NCBI RefSeq assembly: GCF_003999875.1
Contig: NZ_RQVJ01000003.1
Location: 124,001-188,000 of the forward strand
Origin: Veillonella sp. 3310
Lineage (GTDB): Bacteria; Bacillota; Negativicutes; Veillonellales; Veillonellaceae
DNA: 64,000 nucleotides
Reading direction: 5' to 3'
Both the position numbers and the translations under genes were made by a program. Of this stretch, positions 31,601 to 40,299 are shown in pieces. The notes beneath the pieces are model-generated. The model saw nothing but the letters and a program-made list of their open reading frames with translations. It was not told where the DNA came from and did no database searches. The first letter of the stretch is position 1. Every line of letters starts with the position of its first letter.

Positions 31601-33049
31601 CACAAAGAGGAAGACCCCGAAAAGAAAGAAGCCAAAGCATTAAAAGAGAGATACGAAGCCTACAGAAAGTCTTTAGAGCTTACATCTAAAGACACTGAAC
31701 AAAAGTACAAAAGAGCATTAGATGATGTATCTGATAAAGAAAAACTGCATGGTGAAACTGTACAATCAATGACAGAAAAACTAGAGATACATCGGAAGCA
31801 ATACGATAGTCTAAAGAAATCTCTTAACGATTATACATACGCTTATAATACGTATTTAGCTGGCGAATTTACAGATACAGATAAACAAAAGATAAAAGAT
31901 TCTCTAGGTGTTACTTTGGAAGAGTATTCTAAGCTAACTCCACTTATGAAACAAGAAAAACTGTTACACCTTGAAAAAGAGTCCAACAAAGTATTGTATG
32001 AAAAGCTAGATAATATCAATAAGATTTCAGAAGAGATGGATAAACTGAATGACAAAATCAAACGAGACACAACTGAACTAGAGGTAATGAAGCGTAAGAT
32101 TGAAGATACAGATTATAACAAGAAGAAAGAAATCAACGATACTAAAAAGGCTTTGTCAGATGAGGAAATGAAATACGTTTATGAAAATTCAGAGGATAAA
32201 CATAAACGTGAGATTCAGTTCTTAGAAACGGAAGTACAGTTAGAACGTGATAAACTTGAGTTGATGAAACAACGTGGTTCAAATTCAGATGAATTATTAA
32301 AGCAAGAGTTAGCACTCAAGAAAGTAGAAAATGCTGCCAAAAACTATGCGAAAACATTACAGAAAGACGTTCGACAATCAGCTAGAGATGTATTCAAAGA
32401 TATTGTCATGGAAAGTAAATCTATCAAAGACGTTTGGAAGAAACTATGGAAAGGCTTAGCAGATGACGCACTGAACGCACTATTTAGAATAGGCGAAGGA
32501 GCAACAAGTCCACTAGGTAAGCTATTAAACTTAGGTGGTTTATTTGGCGGTGGTGGCGGGTCTAAATATGCTATGACTACCTTTAGAAGTGGTGGTGCAG
32601 GGTGGACTAAATTCTTAGGACATGAAAACGGCGGTATTGTAGATGAGGACGCAATCTATCGTGCTGGTGAACATGGAAAAAAAGAAATGGTAATTCCACT
32701 AGATTCTAATTCGCCAAGAAGTCGAATGTTATTAAAACAAACGGCTAGCCACTTAGGTGTATCTGCAGATGGTCGAGGTGTTCAGCCAGTGTTTAAAAAC
32801 AAGGATGTAGCAAGCGGTAAAACAGCTAGTCAAATCAGCAGACAAACAAAATCGATGAGTAAGCTAGAATCACTAACAGAAAGCATGGTAAACATTCTGA
32901 CATTCATGGCGAATAACCAGCAGAATGCAAGCGGTGGTCAAGCTACTATTATGCAACCAGTGATTACTAAACAAACGATGACAGACGCAGAATTTGCAAG
33001 AATGTACCAAAAGTTAGGAGCACAGGGTAAATTGAACGGTAGACGATAA
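28688..33049 (+). CDS. tail tape measure protein
   Basis: 1453 residues, the second longest gene. Helical N-terminus (coiled coils about 30-140), a hydrophobic region around 570-690 (LLILTLPVSGKMF, ILAAIGVAYQLYQSY), a long charged coiled coil (about 960-1220) and a glycine-rich end. Length would set the tail length. In infection it is ejected and helps DNA cross the envelope. GGAG precedes ATG 28688. A terminator overlapping a promoter follows at 33063. Confidence 0.92.
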   Translation: MAGDNIKYSVSVATGGAKKNVDDLIASIGNLYKAIDTIQKKGGKLLSIDADSSSIDTLTNKIAKMQEEINAVNGVFKETLAVKQELGKKLNGEFNKEIKELADDSTKAAKEIAKIKDEINKTQQDGVGSKNNGHLPRTKDSYEVLDRARRLGELRKAMEENYNENYGKNMDLYRSKAKAISSEFTKVKQEIREIESYTKEAFSWTKLWEETTKDISARLAWFTTRGIAWFGLSQITSAIGAVRDIEVGMASFSQVMAHGEQNVNLFKKALADITPEDLSKGLNTSVENGEHFVETLHKMQDALIDLSVKYGATSQEAIESATLWGRAYKDNETVLTLTQQATKLAIADNFSIVQSNKALESSIMQWGYHIQNAAQAQAVSNMMIDSWTALSHNYTVSANTLVEANRRMAQSAKEVGVSFHSAQALISVMARKTMAEGGEIGNALKSIFGSIHSDKAIGELERIGVQVYKIGESGKKEFRAVDDVLVDLMIHAQTTNENMEELLKGISGGKFQWNKAGAMLDLKEYLTALEISTSSRGFGEQQVAMQLDTIDKKLKSITAQLEKMTSGHHGMATIFKGALDIILWLLQTIDKIHPAVSLLILTLPVSGKMFTKLAVEGQAALTKLSSKFTELITKVRAFTLSMRGASNATSAMGATATTSVGAVGRAVSALEKAHWILAAIGVAYQLYQSYVGSANEKEAEHIDTLNKEIEVYDEQLRRMEESYPLIERMTNTYNSLSEKRKGYVEGSAEEIAITKEMDKARKILVNTVGEEEAAILTTGQATRDDIEKVQQKYRDKEDTIRKAEAQAKEHIDDAAAQIKKHTSDVIAWINNEETKWWDLIFAIMNYMTWAEAAMHISDNLQLSMAKSNLAKLESDKANYGAESDSLASDSLQSLGIAGTDIDTKISQEKATIAQLEEKVNSRMENLKSSAVAKEMEKINTMRGAISSSTPDSTRSEVPTGGDDGKHHGGGHHKEEDPEKKEAKALKERYEAYRKSLELTSKDTEQKYKRALDDVSDKEKLHGETVQSMTEKLEIHRKQYDSLKKSLNDYTYAYNTYLAGEFTDTDKQKIKDSLGVTLEEYSKLTPLMKQEKLLHLEKESNKVLYEKLDNINKISEEMDKLNDKIKRDTTELEVMKRKIEDTDYNKKKEINDTKKALSDEEMKYVYENSEDKHKREIQFLETEVQLERDKLELMKQRGSNSDELLKQELALKKVENAAKNYAKTLQKDVRQSARDVFKDIVMESKSIKDVWKKLWKGLADDALNALFRIGEGATSPLGKLLNLGGLFGGGGGSKYAMTTFRSGGAGWTKFLGHENGGIVDEDAIYRAGEHGKKEMVIPLDSNSPRSRMLLKQTASHLGVSADGRGVQPVFKNKDVASGKTASQISRQTKSMSKLESLTESMVNILTFMANNQQNASGGQATIMQPVITKQTMTDAEFARMYQKLGAQGKLNGRR

Positions 33050-33062
33050 ATAGAATATGTAT

Positions 33063-33094
33063 AAAAACCGTGGTTGACAAAATCACGGTTTTTT
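33063..33094 (+). terminator. terminator with the next promoter's -35 in its loop
   Basis: AAAAACCGTG (33063-33072) pairs perfectly with CACGGTTTTT (33084-33093), leaving an 11-base loop GTTGACAAAAT that contains TTGACA, and followed by further T residues. It ends tape-measure transcription while the same DNA starts the next transcript. Confidence 0.75.
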
Positions 33095-33105
33095 ACATTA
33101 TATGT
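33074..33105 (+). promoter_or_regulatory. late promoter before the NlpC-like tail gene
   Basis: TTGACA (33074-33079) with TTTTTTACATTATATGTA starting 15 bases from its first base. The same arrangement is found at 17411 and 19712. The -35 lies in the terminator loop described at 33063. Confidence 0.7.
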
Positions 33106-33117
33106 AGAGGTATTAAT

Positions 33118-33537
33118 ATGAACGAAAAGATATACGGATTAATTGGATTACAGTATGGATTTTCTAAAGATAAAAATCATTGTGTTGATTTGTGTAGAAA
33201 ATTCTATGCGTTACACGATTGGAAAGAAGATTTTAGAGACGGTAAAGATGACCCCGAAACATTAGAAGAATTTAATAAACATCATAAGTTAAGATTACTT
33301 AGATATTTACTGAAAAACTTTGACAAGGTTAGAGATACATATGCATTAGAATATGGAGACGTAGTTATTTTTGACGTATTAGGGGATTTACATTGTGGAG
33401 TCTTTATCGGTAACGGCGACATTATAGCAATGGAAGTACCATGTGGTGAGGGTAGTCGCAGTGCAGTCTACAAATATAAATTTTGGAAACAGGCGTTCTT
33501 ATGTGCATTCAGACGTAGAGGTGTAACGAATGATTAA
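33118..33537 (+). CDS. NlpC/P60-like tail-tip peptidase (gpK-like)
   Basis: Frame open from 33070 but ATG 33118, after AGAGG, lies beyond the promoter and terminator and is the likely start (139 aa). The motif HCVDLCRKFY gives candidate catalytic Cys22 (or Cys26), and GDLHCGVFIGNGDII gives His92. This is the Cys...His order of NlpC/P60 peptidases, which cut cell-wall peptides during DNA entry. Unlike lambda K it comes before, not after, the L-like gene. Confidence 0.72.
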   Translation: MNEKIYGLIGLQYGFSKDKNHCVDLCRKFYALHDWKEDFRDGKDDPETLEEFNKHHKLRLLRYLLKNFDKVRDTYALEYGDVVIFDVLGDLHCGVFIGNGDIIAMEVPCGEGSRSAVYKYKFWKQAFLCAFRRRGVTND

Positions 33538-33997
33538 ATATAAGATATTTCCATTGCCTTATCGTTTTCAAACGGTAGTAGGCGTATCATTCGCAACAAG
33601 AGAGGTAGTCTTTGAAAGCCAAAAGAAACAAGTACAACAGCTATCTATCAATCCTATTGAAGATTGGCAGATTGATGTGGCAGGTGATGCCGATGACTAT
33701 ATTAAATTGGATAAATTCTTTAAAGAAATGGGTGGCAATACGCGCCCGTTTATTTTTTTTGATGAAGCGAATCGTCCACGGTTGGTACGCTTTAGTAGTA
33801 ATAAACTCACGGTAACAGCTAAGCGTGAGTGGAAACATAATAATGTAACCAATGGCAAAATCGTTGGATTTACAGGCAGTCTTGCTTTAGAGACAGTGAT
33901 TGATACATTCGATGGAGTAAATCCAAACGATGTATACGGCAGTCGATATAAAGAATGGTGGAAAGTGCAACTAGGAGATAAATACATAGATGATTAA
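33530..33997 (+). CDS. minor tail protein (distal tail/gpM-like)
   Basis: A 155-residue beta-rich protein between the tape measure and the L-like protein. The order and size fit lambda gpM or DUF2460-like tail-tip proteins. ATG 33530 overlaps the previous gene by eight bases. Assigned by position; no diagnostic residue seen. Confidence 0.58.
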   Translation: MIKYKIFPLPYRFQTVVGVSFATREVVFESQKKQVQQLSINPIEDWQIDVAGDADDYIKLDKFFKEMGGNTRPFIFFDEANRPRLVRFSSNKLTVTAKREWKHNNVTNGKIVGFTGSLALETVIDTFDGVNPNDVYGSRYKEWWKVQLGDKYIDD

Positions 33998-34802
33998 TTT
34001 ACCAGTTAAGATGAAAGAACAGACTGAAAGCGGTAGTGTATTTACTATCGAACTATATGAAGTTTACATGCCTAACACTGTTCTTAGATTTTGTGCGTGT
34101 GACGAAAACATAGAATATAACGGTCAGACTTATCTAGCCGTACCAGTCCAACGTGGTGAAATCTCAAAGAATGTTGACTTGACGGCAGATACATGCGAGT
34201 TATCCGTATCGAATACTACTGATTATTTCACGCAGTTATTATTCAGTGGAATCAACTTTATTGGGTCTAAAGTTTACATCTATCAGATTTTATACCCCGA
34301 TGCACTAACAGATGTAAATAATATCCGTTTGTTATTCTATGGCATTGTAGATACTCCAGAGCTAACATCAGACGGTGTATTCAAAGTGCAAGTAACAAAT
34401 GATATGCCTCTTGCTACAGGTGGTCGGAAAATGCACTTGCCATGCAATGCAACGTTTGGAGATTCTATTTGTGGAATTAAGCCTAAGACGCTCACAGGTA
34501 GTATTGTTGAAATAGTAGAAAATACATCTATTCGACTAAGTTCACTACAAGATAGTGCAACAGCATATAAAGATTGGTTGCATGGTATTCTAGTAATTAA
34601 TGGCGAAGGTAGATATATTACAAACGTAAAATCTAATGGGTGGATAGAGGTTGAATATCCATTTTTACAAAATATTGAGCACGCAAAATTTGAGATGATA
34701 CAAGGTTGTGATAAAACACAATCAGACTGTAGTCGATATGATAACCGCAGAAGATATAGCGGATTCCCATCCGTACCATATGAATACGAAATTAAAACAT
34801 AA
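33990..34802 (+). CDS. gpL-like/DUF2163-type tail-tip protein
   Basis: A 270-residue protein. The C-terminal half has the cysteine pattern of DUF2163/BR0599 proteins: LPCNATFGDSICGI (about 150) and GCDKTQSDCSRYDNRRRYSG (about 235-254), ending in GFPSVP. In lambda gpL this region binds an iron-sulfur cluster at the tail tip. The four conserved cysteines are present. Overlaps the preceding gene by eight bases. Confidence 0.78.
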   Translation: MINLPVKMKEQTESGSVFTIELYEVYMPNTVLRFCACDENIEYNGQTYLAVPVQRGEISKNVDLTADTCELSVSNTTDYFTQLLFSGINFIGSKVYIYQILYPDALTDVNNIRLLFYGIVDTPELTSDGVFKVQVTNDMPLATGGRKMHLPCNATFGDSICGIKPKTLTGSIVEIVENTSIRLSSLQDSATAYKDWLHGILVINGEGRYITNVKSNGWIEVEYPFLQNIEHAKFEMIQGCDKTQSDCSRYDNRRRYSGFPSVPYEYEIKT

Positions 34803-34815
34803 AGGAGTGAACTAA

Positions 34816-37800
34816 TTGGGTAAACGTAGAGGTGGCAAAAGCAAGGTTGGCAAGTTTATATCCCTAGGTCTTGCCATTGCAGGTGCATTCGCTCCACAGA
34901 TTTTTGGACTTGCGAAAGTAGCAAATGGTGCATTCAAGGCAGCACTATATGGCTTATCTTTGGGGTCTACTATTGGTTCAGTATTCGATAAGCCTAAAGA
35001 CTTCGGAACAACAACGCAAGGTGCTTTTGACGCCAAGATGAACAGGGTAGACGGAACAGCAATGTTACCTATTATCTATGGAACGCAAAAGGCTGGAGGA
35101 ATGCAGACCTATCACAGAACGAATTATAATGGACGTGTATTGTATAAGCATGTACTAGTATGTGAGGGTGAAATTCAAGGCGTAAGGGGTGTAGCCGTCA
35201 ACAGTTATCTTTGCCCTTATACAATAGAGAATTATGGAAAGACAAATACTCCACAGGTATTTGGACTAAAGAATACTCTATATGAGGACGCAACTGTGCA
35301 AGTAGTTGACGCTGGTAAAGCTATGCGTTCTAGTGTAGGGAAAGCACTAAAAAAAGATGAAGAATCTGCAGATAAAAACAAACCAAAGTTAAGTGACTAC
35401 GCACGAGGAAAAGAAGGAGTAGGTCACAAATACATTGAGGGAGAATCTAAAGAGCAAGCAATCGAACGATACAACAAAGACTTATCTGCATGGGAATCCA
35501 ACAGTAGAGCCTATCGAGAAAAACGTAGAAAGTACCTTGAATCCATCAACAAATATAAAGATATGCGAACAGGAAACGATAAAGTTCTTGTATTGTATGC
35601 GAACGGCGAGTATGACGCAGTGTTGTTGCAACATCCGTCAGATATGCGAGAGGATAAAGCAAATGAAATGTTTACATCATTTGCTGGTGTATATCAATAC
35701 ATTATTGGCGACAGCGTAGAGAATACAATCAAGGAACATGGTTGGGAATTAGTAAACCCAGTAAATTGCCAAGACGCACCCGAAAAGTTGCAAACAATGG
35801 GTGAAACTAGTGCATACAACCGAACGGTCTACTGTTCTTTATCTAGCGACATGATTGCTAGAGATTCGCACTTTACAGTACATCTAGGGGATGAGAATCA
35901 ATCAGCACCAAACAACTACATGGCAGTCGGTGGTTATCCGTCAATGGCTTATGTAGATGGTAGTATTAAATGGACAGAAGAAGTAGGTAGTGGCAATCCT
36001 ACTGTAACAATGCTTGTTGACGGTCGAACGTTATATGACCCACGTATTAAAGGTACTAGATTTTCTAAGAATCCAGCTTTAGTACTTATGGACTATATGA
36101 CAAATCCAGTATATGGTGCAGGGCAGTATATCACTAAAGAAATGTTAGACATGGACTCTTTCATTGATGTTGCTAGCTATTGTGATGAACTAGTATATTA
36201 TGAAAATCAATTTGGACATGTGGTAAAAGAGCCACGGTATGAGATTGACTTAGTATTACAGGAAAGACGTTCTCACTTAGACAACATCAAAGATATATTG
36301 CGTTGTTTTGCTGGATTCATTGTGTTTTCAAACGATAAGATATGCTTGCGTGTGGAACGTAATCAAACTCCAGTGTATCACTTCGACAAAGATAATATCG
36401 TTGAGAAAAGTCTTGCGTATAAAGGTGCTGGTATAGACCAGTCGCCTAATAAACTACTGATAACCTATGTAGAGCCAGCGCTAGATTATAACGCAGTACG
36501 TGTTATCGTTGAGGATTCAGTCAATCAGTTGCCACCACCAATTGGTAGAGGTCGAGCGGTAGAACAAGAGATACAGCTAGCGGGAGTCGCAAGACAATCT
36601 CAAGCACTTAGACTAGGGAAAATCTACAGAGATATTATTCGTCTTTGTCCTATCACGGTGACTTTTAAAACAGGTGCTATGGCAATGCATTTAGAGCCGG
36701 GTGACATTATCACAATTACTAAAACATTCATTGATGAAAATGGCGTAGAACAAAACATCTTTGATAGATTCCAATGTAGAATCATTGAGATTCGTGAGGA
36801 GCACGGCACATATGAAATCACAGCACGACAATACAATCCGTCAATCTATGATGACAAACACGGCGCAACATTGAAACCATTAGATGTATTAGCATACAAT
36901 AAGCCTGTTAAATTAACTCCGACAGACGTTGAGAGAGTACCATATGCTCAAGCAGATGTACGGTTCGTGCAATCTACAGTTGGAGTAGGACGTTATGATT
37001 TGATAATCTCATGGCAAATACCAGACGGCAATTATGCTAAAGGTAGACTATCGTATAAAGCTAAAGATGTTAATACTGAATGGGTACTAGCTGGAGACTT
37101 TGAAACTGTAGGCACTATCTATAATGTAATGTATGGTAAATCGTATGATATAAAAATCGAAACGGTGGACTCTAAAGGCATTGTACATGAAGAAGCAGTC
37201 ACAAAGATGAGCGACATTCTGATTACCAACAATACGGCACAGCCTAGCAATGTGACTAACTTTAGATTAGAAGCTACAGACAAAATAACAGCAAGTTGGG
37301 ATTCGCCTAATGACGCAACGCAAGTTATGTACTATGAACTACGTACAGATGATAAAGTCAGCAACGATGGTGATGGCTTGATTACACGTACAGTATCTAA
37401 CAAAACTGAAATATCACTCAAAGATAGAACAGGTAAGATATATGTATACGTGAGAAATCTCTTAGGAACATATTCTAGTGGATACATTCATTCATATGAT
37501 TTTCCTAAGTTAGAAGCACCACGGCTTGAAAGTCAAAAAGATATATTAGGCGGTGTATCCTTGCAGTTTAATGTTAAGCCAGCTAAAGCTAAAGAATTGC
37601 ACATCAAAGTGGGTGACGCATTGTATATTTCACAGACTAATCAGTATAACTTTATGGGTAGTGCTGGAATCTACGATATGACATTTTGTTGGGTAGACTA
37701 CTTCGGAGAATGTACAGAGAGTGGTAACACTAGGATTACTGTTCAAGCGAATATACCGCAAGCATATCTAACTGAACAGGCGAATGCAATTAAAAGTGTT

Positions 37801-39258
37801 GAAACAAAAATCAAAGAGATTGAAAGTATTAGAAGTAAAATTGACGGAATTGACGGCAGATTTACTTCATTCGATAGCAAGTTGGGTGCTTTACAGGCGA
37901 ACTATAATACTACAGCTACATGGGCTACACAAACGCATAAGAGAGTAAATCAAGCAATTGCAGATTTATCTAAAATAGATAATAAGATAGCGACAGCTAT
38001 CACTAGCAAAACGGGTGAAATCTCAAGCAAGGTTGTTCAGCTAGAGGGGTTAATTAATCAAAAAGTAGAAGATGTTAAAAGTGGAGTATCTACTCAAATC
38101 AGTCAATTGAGTGATACCGTCAATACATCGGTAACGAACAAACTAAAAGGACTGGAATCACATCTAACCCAAACGGACAATGCTATTACAAGAGCAATTG
38201 CAGATAGTAAAAGTTACACTAACTCACAAGTAACACAATTATCAAATGCTATTGACAGTAAAGTCGCAAATGCTAACAGCGGTCTAAGCACTAGAATTAC
38301 ACAATTAGAGGGTAGTATCGATTCAAAAGTAGCCAATGCGAATCAAAACATTAGTTCACAAATCACACAGCTAACCAATAACATAGACTTAAAGGTGCAA
38401 AACGGGATTAATTCTCTCAGTGGAGATACTCTTGTTAGTCGTATTAATTTATCATCAAGTGGTACACGGATTGACGGCAAGCTACTACACGTAACAGGTC
38501 AAGCATTATTTGATGATAACATCATAACAAGCAAAATGTTGCAAGCCAAGGCGGTAACGGCAGATAAAATCAAAGTAGATACCCTTAGCGCTATTAGTGC
38601 GAATGTTGGGGAACTAAAAGGTGGAACAATCATAGGAACTACTCTAAAGAATGAAAACGGTACGTTTAGTGTATCGGCGACTGGTGATATATCGGGGGCA
38701 AAAATCAACGGCAGTACTATTACAGGTACAACGATACAAAACGCCAGTGGCACATTTAGTGTATCAAGCGAGGGTGTAATCAAAGGGGCAACGATAGATG
38801 CTCAATCGTTTAGGAAATCGGGATTTGAGATTACGGCAATAAAACAAGAATTATATGTTGTTGCAGATGAAGCGTTGATTCCAGCTCCAGATGGATATAA
38901 TAGAGAGGATTGTATATATATTCCATTAAGATTGCTGAATCTTAAACAATTGCTTAGTTATAGAAGTTGGGGTCAATCACTTTCGTCAACACAGAGAGAT
39001 TTAAAAGATAAATTCTATCGAAATTTCAAAGCAATTGATGACATGAGATTTGTCGGCATCGGGAGTGGGATGACTAAAGGGGTTGATAAACAAAAATCCG
39101 ATGTAATCGAAGATTTAAGGTTTGGAATAGATAAAAATTATAATGTAATTGCCAAAAAGACGACAGAGGAAAATGGACACAATAAAAATGGTAGCTATAC
39201 TTACTATAACCTTTACTATGGATACATAGAAGTCTTATGCCTTGCATTTAAGAAATAA
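34816..39258 (+). CDS. central tail/host-specificity protein (gpJ-like)
   Basis: 1480 residues. The N-terminal part (to about 700) resembles gpJ-type central tail proteins (LPIIYGTQKAGGMQTYHRTN, and the KTFIDENGVEQNIFDRFQCR region). Fibronectin-like segments follow (about 740-990). Then comes a long repetitive coiled coil (residues about 1020-1200 with SQ(I/V)(T/S)QLS and DSKVANAN units), then beta-repeat GTFSVSATGD/GTFSVSSEGV units, and a C-terminal tip. TTG 34816 is well supported by AAAGGAG. It contacts the host surface and probably sets host range. Confidence 0.85.
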   Translation: MGKRRGGKSKVGKFISLGLAIAGAFAPQIFGLAKVANGAFKAALYGLSLGSTIGSVFDKPKDFGTTTQGAFDAKMNRVDGTAMLPIIYGTQKAGGMQTYHRTNYNGRVLYKHVLVCEGEIQGVRGVAVNSYLCPYTIENYGKTNTPQVFGLKNTLYEDATVQVVDAGKAMRSSVGKALKKDEESADKNKPKLSDYARGKEGVGHKYIEGESKEQAIERYNKDLSAWESNSRAYREKRRKYLESINKYKDMRTGNDKVLVLYANGEYDAVLLQHPSDMREDKANEMFTSFAGVYQYIIGDSVENTIKEHGWELVNPVNCQDAPEKLQTMGETSAYNRTVYCSLSSDMIARDSHFTVHLGDENQSAPNNYMAVGGYPSMAYVDGSIKWTEEVGSGNPTVTMLVDGRTLYDPRIKGTRFSKNPALVLMDYMTNPVYGAGQYITKEMLDMDSFIDVASYCDELVYYENQFGHVVKEPRYEIDLVLQERRSHLDNIKDILRCFAGFIVFSNDKICLRVERNQTPVYHFDKDNIVEKSLAYKGAGIDQSPNKLLITYVEPALDYNAVRVIVEDSVNQLPPPIGRGRAVEQEIQLAGVARQSQALRLGKIYRDIIRLCPITVTFKTGAMAMHLEPGDIITITKTFIDENGVEQNIFDRFQCRIIEIREEHGTYEITARQYNPSIYDDKHGATLKPLDVLAYNKPVKLTPTDVERVPYAQADVRFVQSTVGVGRYDLIISWQIPDGNYAKGRLSYKAKDVNTEWVLAGDFETVGTIYNVMYGKSYDIKIETVDSKGIVHEEAVTKMSDILITNNTAQPSNVTNFRLEATDKITASWDSPNDATQVMYYELRTDDKVSNDGDGLITRTVSNKTEISLKDRTGKIYVYVRNLLGTYSSGYIHSYDFPKLEAPRLESQKDILGGVSLQFNVKPAKAKELHIKVGDALYISQTNQYNFMGSAGIYDMTFCWVDYFGECTESGNTRITVQANIPQAYLTEQANAIKSVETKIKEIESIRSKIDGIDGRFTSFDSKLGALQANYNTTATWATQTHKRVNQAIADLSKIDNKIATAITSKTGEISSKVVQLEGLINQKVEDVKSGVSTQISQLSDTVNTSVTNKLKGLESHLTQTDNAITRAIADSKSYTNSQVTQLSNAIDSKVANANSGLSTRITQLEGSIDSKVANANQNISSQITQLTNNIDLKVQNGINSLSGDTLVSRINLSSSGTRIDGKLLHVTGQALFDDNIITSKMLQAKAVTADKIKVDTLSAISANVGELKGGTIIGTTLKNENGTFSVSATGDISGAKINGSTITGTTIQNASGTFSVSSEGVIKGATIDAQSFRKSGFEITAIKQELYVVADEALIPAPDGYNREDCIYIPLRLLNLKQLLSYRSWGQSLSSTQRDLKDKFYRNFKAIDDMRFVGIGSGMTKGVDKQKSDVIEDLRFGIDKNYNVIAKKTTEENGHNKNGSYTYYNLYYGYIEVLCLAFKK

Positions 39259-39273
39259 CAAGGAGAATAAACT

Positions 39274-39633
39274 ATGCATTATATATTCGATAGCACAGGC
39301 TCTTGCGTTATCACCTCTCAATCACCAATCGAACCAATCGAGGGATACACTCACGTGGAAAGCACAGAAGTATATAACCCATGGGAAATACGGCTAGTGG
39401 ATGGTGCAATCGTCAAGCAAGAGCCAAAAGAAGAGCCGCCAAATACTCATACAGAAGAATCTACAGATAAGCAAGATGAACCCGCAGAAGTAATTACACC
39501 TACGGTAGAGGAACTTGCGAAAAGTGTAGCTGGTCTGTATGGTATATTGGCAGAAATAGCGCCTAAAGAGGAGTCCGAAGAAGATACAGCGGATGAATCT
39601 ACAGGTAAAGAAACAAAAGAAAGCGAGGGTTAA
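39274..39633 (+). CDS. tail accessory protein, 119 aa
   Basis: The N-terminal 45 residues (YIFDSTGSCVITSQSP then WEIRLVDGAIVKQ) are similar to the short proteins that follow tail-tip genes in many phages and resemble tail-fibre assembly factors. The rest is E/T/K-rich low complexity with a small helical island (VEELAKSVAGLYGILAEI). AAGGAG precedes ATG. Confidence 0.6.
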   Translation: MHYIFDSTGSCVITSQSPIEPIEGYTHVESTEVYNPWEIRLVDGAIVKQEPKEEPPNTHTEESTDKQDEPAEVITPTVEELAKSVAGLYGILAEIAPKEESEEDTADESTGKETKESEG

Positions 39634-39634
39634 T

Positions 39635-39859
39635 ATGAGTAAAATTCACGCAGTTTATGATTATGTAAAAGGAGTTTACAAGATGAAAGTACAAGAGTTT
39701 ATGATTCCAATCTATGGATACTTAGTATCTACAGGTGCTTATGCACTCACAAAGGCAGACCGTAAAGAGAGTCAAAAAGTAATTCCAAAGGCTTATATCG
39801 AAGCTGTAGCAACATGGATAGCTAAAAAGATGGAAGAGCGTCATAAAGAGGATGACTAA
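39635..39859 (+). CDS. small phage protein, 74 (or 58) aa
   Basis: ATG 39635 overlaps the region just after the previous stop with GAGGG upstream. ATG 39683 has a stronger AAAGGAG (39668-39674) with eight-base spacing and would give a 58-residue protein starting KVQEFMIP. Both fit. The sequence (IPIYGYLVSTGAYALTKADRK) resembles short conserved proteins found between tail and lysis genes of Firmicutes phages. Function unknown. Confidence 0.6.
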   Translation: MSKIHAVYDYVKGVYKMKVQEFMIPIYGYLVSTGAYALTKADRKESQKVIPKAYIEAVATWIAKKMEERHKEDD

Positions 39860-39919
39860 AGCAAGTATATAGTTTTTAGGGTGTATAAAAACTTTTTAGA
39901 AAAATTTTAAACAAAAGTG

Positions 39920-39948
39920 TTGACTTTAAAGAAATAACATGCTAATAT
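39920..39948 (+). promoter_or_regulatory. promoter of the 40.0 kb mini operon
   Basis: TTGACT (39920-39925) and TAATAT (39943-39948) with exact 17-base spacing. The early transcript carries a small hairpin TAAGG/CCTTA (about 39956-39972). No late-type TTTTTTACA element, so it belongs to a different class. Confidence 0.7.
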
Positions 39949-40025
39949 GTAACCATAAGGAACAAACCTTAGAAATTAAATCTTGAGATGTCATCCAAAG
40001 TGGAAAGACAGAAAGGAGAATCAGC

Positions 40026-40082
40026 ATGAATCTTAAATATTGGAAATATCGTAGTGGTTTTATAATACATACCAATCTTTAG
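40026..40082 (+). CDS. 18-residue possible leader peptide
   Basis: ATG 40026 follows AAAGGAG (40012-40018) by seven bases and encodes NLKYWKYRSGFIIHTNL after Met, ending in TAG. A strong ribosome site on such a short frame, between a promoter and a regulator-like gene, suggests a leader peptide controlling the next gene. Could also be a chance frame. Confidence 0.35.
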   Translation: MNLKYWKYRSGFIIHTNL

Positions 40083-40105
40083 AAATAATCAGAAAGAGAG
40101 GTAAC

Positions 40106-40261
40106 ATGAAGCGAACAATCCATACGTCAACAAAACTTGACGAATATATCGAACAGATGAAGCAACAGGGCAAATCACCCTCTACCGTAGTCAATGAACT
40201 GTTCGATGAGTACGTCAAAATGAAAAACAAAGAAATAATAGCTAGGAGTGGTAATCAGTAG
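40106..40261 (+). CDS. small ribbon-helix-helix-like protein, 51 aa
   Basis: KRTIHTSTKLDEYIEQMKQQ, then SPSTVVNELFDEYVKM, fits an Arc/MetJ-type strand, helix, helix. AGAGAGG at 40095-40101 lies before ATG 40106. It has its own promoter (39920) and terminator (40246). Probably a DNA-binding regulator placed inside the late region. Missed by length-limited gene calls. Confidence 0.6.
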   Translation: MKRTIHTSTKLDEYIEQMKQQGKSPSTVVNELFDEYVKMKNKEIIARSGNQ

Positions 40262-40276
40262 ATTATCACTCTTTTT
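40246..40276 (+). terminator. terminator after the small RHH gene
   Basis: GAGTGGTAATC pairs with GATTATCACTC (one G-T pair) around AGTA, followed by TTTTTG. It overlaps the stop codon of the RHH gene. Confidence 0.82.
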
Positions 40277-40299
40277 GTTATGCGTTAAAGGGGGATACA

